NCBI GenBank assembly: GCA_003135315.1
Contig: PLBD01000340.1
Coordinates: 1 to 6,065, forward strand
DNA from: Acidobacteriaceae bacterium
GTDB taxonomy: Bacteria; Acidobacteriota; Terriglobia; Terriglobales; Acidobacteriaceae
Direction of reading: 5' to 3'
Length of the DNA: 6,065 nt
Below, in pieces: positions 5,917-6,065 of the stretch (positions are counted from its first letter, which is position 1; each line of letters begins with the position of its first letter). The notes under the pieces are model-generated. The model saw only the letters and a program-made list of their open reading frames with translations, was not told the DNA's origin and did no database searches. The position numbers were made by a program, and so were the translations under genes.

Positions 5917-6017
5917 CCTGACACAAAGCAAGATCGTGTCCTGACAAAGCAGGATCGGGTCCTGACACGAAGCAAGATCGTGCCCTGACAAAGCAAGATC
6001 GCGCCCTGACACGAAGC
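5917..6017. repeat. Alternating 23/21-bp tandem repeat array
   Basis: Four full units and one partial unit each begin CCTGACA: 5917-5939 (23 bp), 5940-5960 (21 bp), 5961-5983 (23 bp), 5984-6004 (21 bp) and 6005-6017 (partial). The shared core is CCTGACA(c/cg)AAGCARGATCG. Long units have CACAAAGC or CACGAAGC and short ones have CAAAGC, giving a 44-bp higher-order period. Every full unit contains GATC. Some units are weakly palindromic (CACGA at 5966-5970 with TCGTG at 5978-5982). The minus strand is open across it (SGHDLA.CQ-type repeats), but no start or gene context supports coding. Confidence 0.8.
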
Positions 6018-6046
6018 GACCTACGAGTTGAATGCCATGATAGAGG

Positions 6047-6065
6047 TCCTTCGACTCCGTTCGGC
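6047..6065. repeat. Start of a possible dispersed repeat, cut by the window end
   Basis: TCCTTCGACTCCGTTCGGC resembles the start of the TCCTTCGACTCCGCTCAGG-type dispersed repeat found in intergenic DNA of several bacterial phyla. Only 19 bases are visible, so the assignment is tentative and rests on recall. Confidence 0.35.

Noticed and set aside
5727..5921. 64-codon plus-strand frame containing MFHVEQF
   Set aside because: MFHVEQ is simply the translation of the parS palindrome, a common source of false small genes. There is no ribosome site or conserved sequence around it.
5755..6012. Minus-strand frames with SGHDLALCQ-type repeated peptides
   Set aside because: The peptide repeats come from the 23/21-bp DNA repeat. 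The units are not multiples of three (23 and 21 sum to 44), so the frame is not kept from unit to unit as a coding repeat would require.
5917..6017. CRISPR array
   Set aside because: The units are contiguous, near-identical and too short to contain unique spacers, and no cas gene is present. This is a tandem repeat.

Overview
The window looks like chromosomal DNA of a moderately GC-rich, Gram-negative soil-type bacterium, most likely an acidobacterium (Acidobacteriota, Terriglobia-like). This rests on an Oar-type TonB-dependent receptor with a long barrel, a tiny one-haem cytochrome c, intergenic DNA full of short GC-rich palindromes with CTGAAG/CTTCAG tips, and a large conserved-looking protein of no named family. 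The taxonomic call is inference, made without any database search.

Layout. Bases 1-1128 are the 3' end of a TonB-dependent outer-membrane receptor gene (+). Bases 1129-1401 hold no gene. They carry a 147-bp composite palindromic element with 10-bp terminal inverted repeats (1164-1310) and the terminator of the next gene (1356-1385). Bases 1402-1692 (-) encode an exported mini cytochrome c. The 293-bp gap between it and the next, divergent gene contains a nested inverted repeat (1763-1814) and no convincing promoter. Bases 1986-3242 (+) encode a 13-helix cation/proton antiporter of the NhaP type. It overlaps by ATGA with 3239-4942 (+), a 567-residue protein I cannot name that contains a GNAT-acetyltransferase-like core. 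After 35 bases comes 4978-5598 (+), a small exported protein of unknown function. A strong hairpin follows (5624-5652).

The last 467 bases (5599-6065) have no credible gene but are rich in signals: an exact 16-bp parS-type palindrome (5785-5800), a GC-rich hairpin (5854-5869), an alternating 23/21-bp tandem repeat (5917-6017) and the start of what looks like a dispersed repeat at the window edge (6047-6065).

How they may work together. The antiporter and the unknown 567-residue protein are almost certainly translationally coupled, and the third gene may be co-transcribed. The coupled pair is the best candidate here for an undescribed functional unit: a membrane ion exchanger whose usual ion-site residues are altered, linked to a cytosolic acyltransferase-like protein. 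The parS site suggests that the right end lies in the origin-proximal, ParB-bound part of the chromosome. The receptor and cytochrome genes appear to be independent units.
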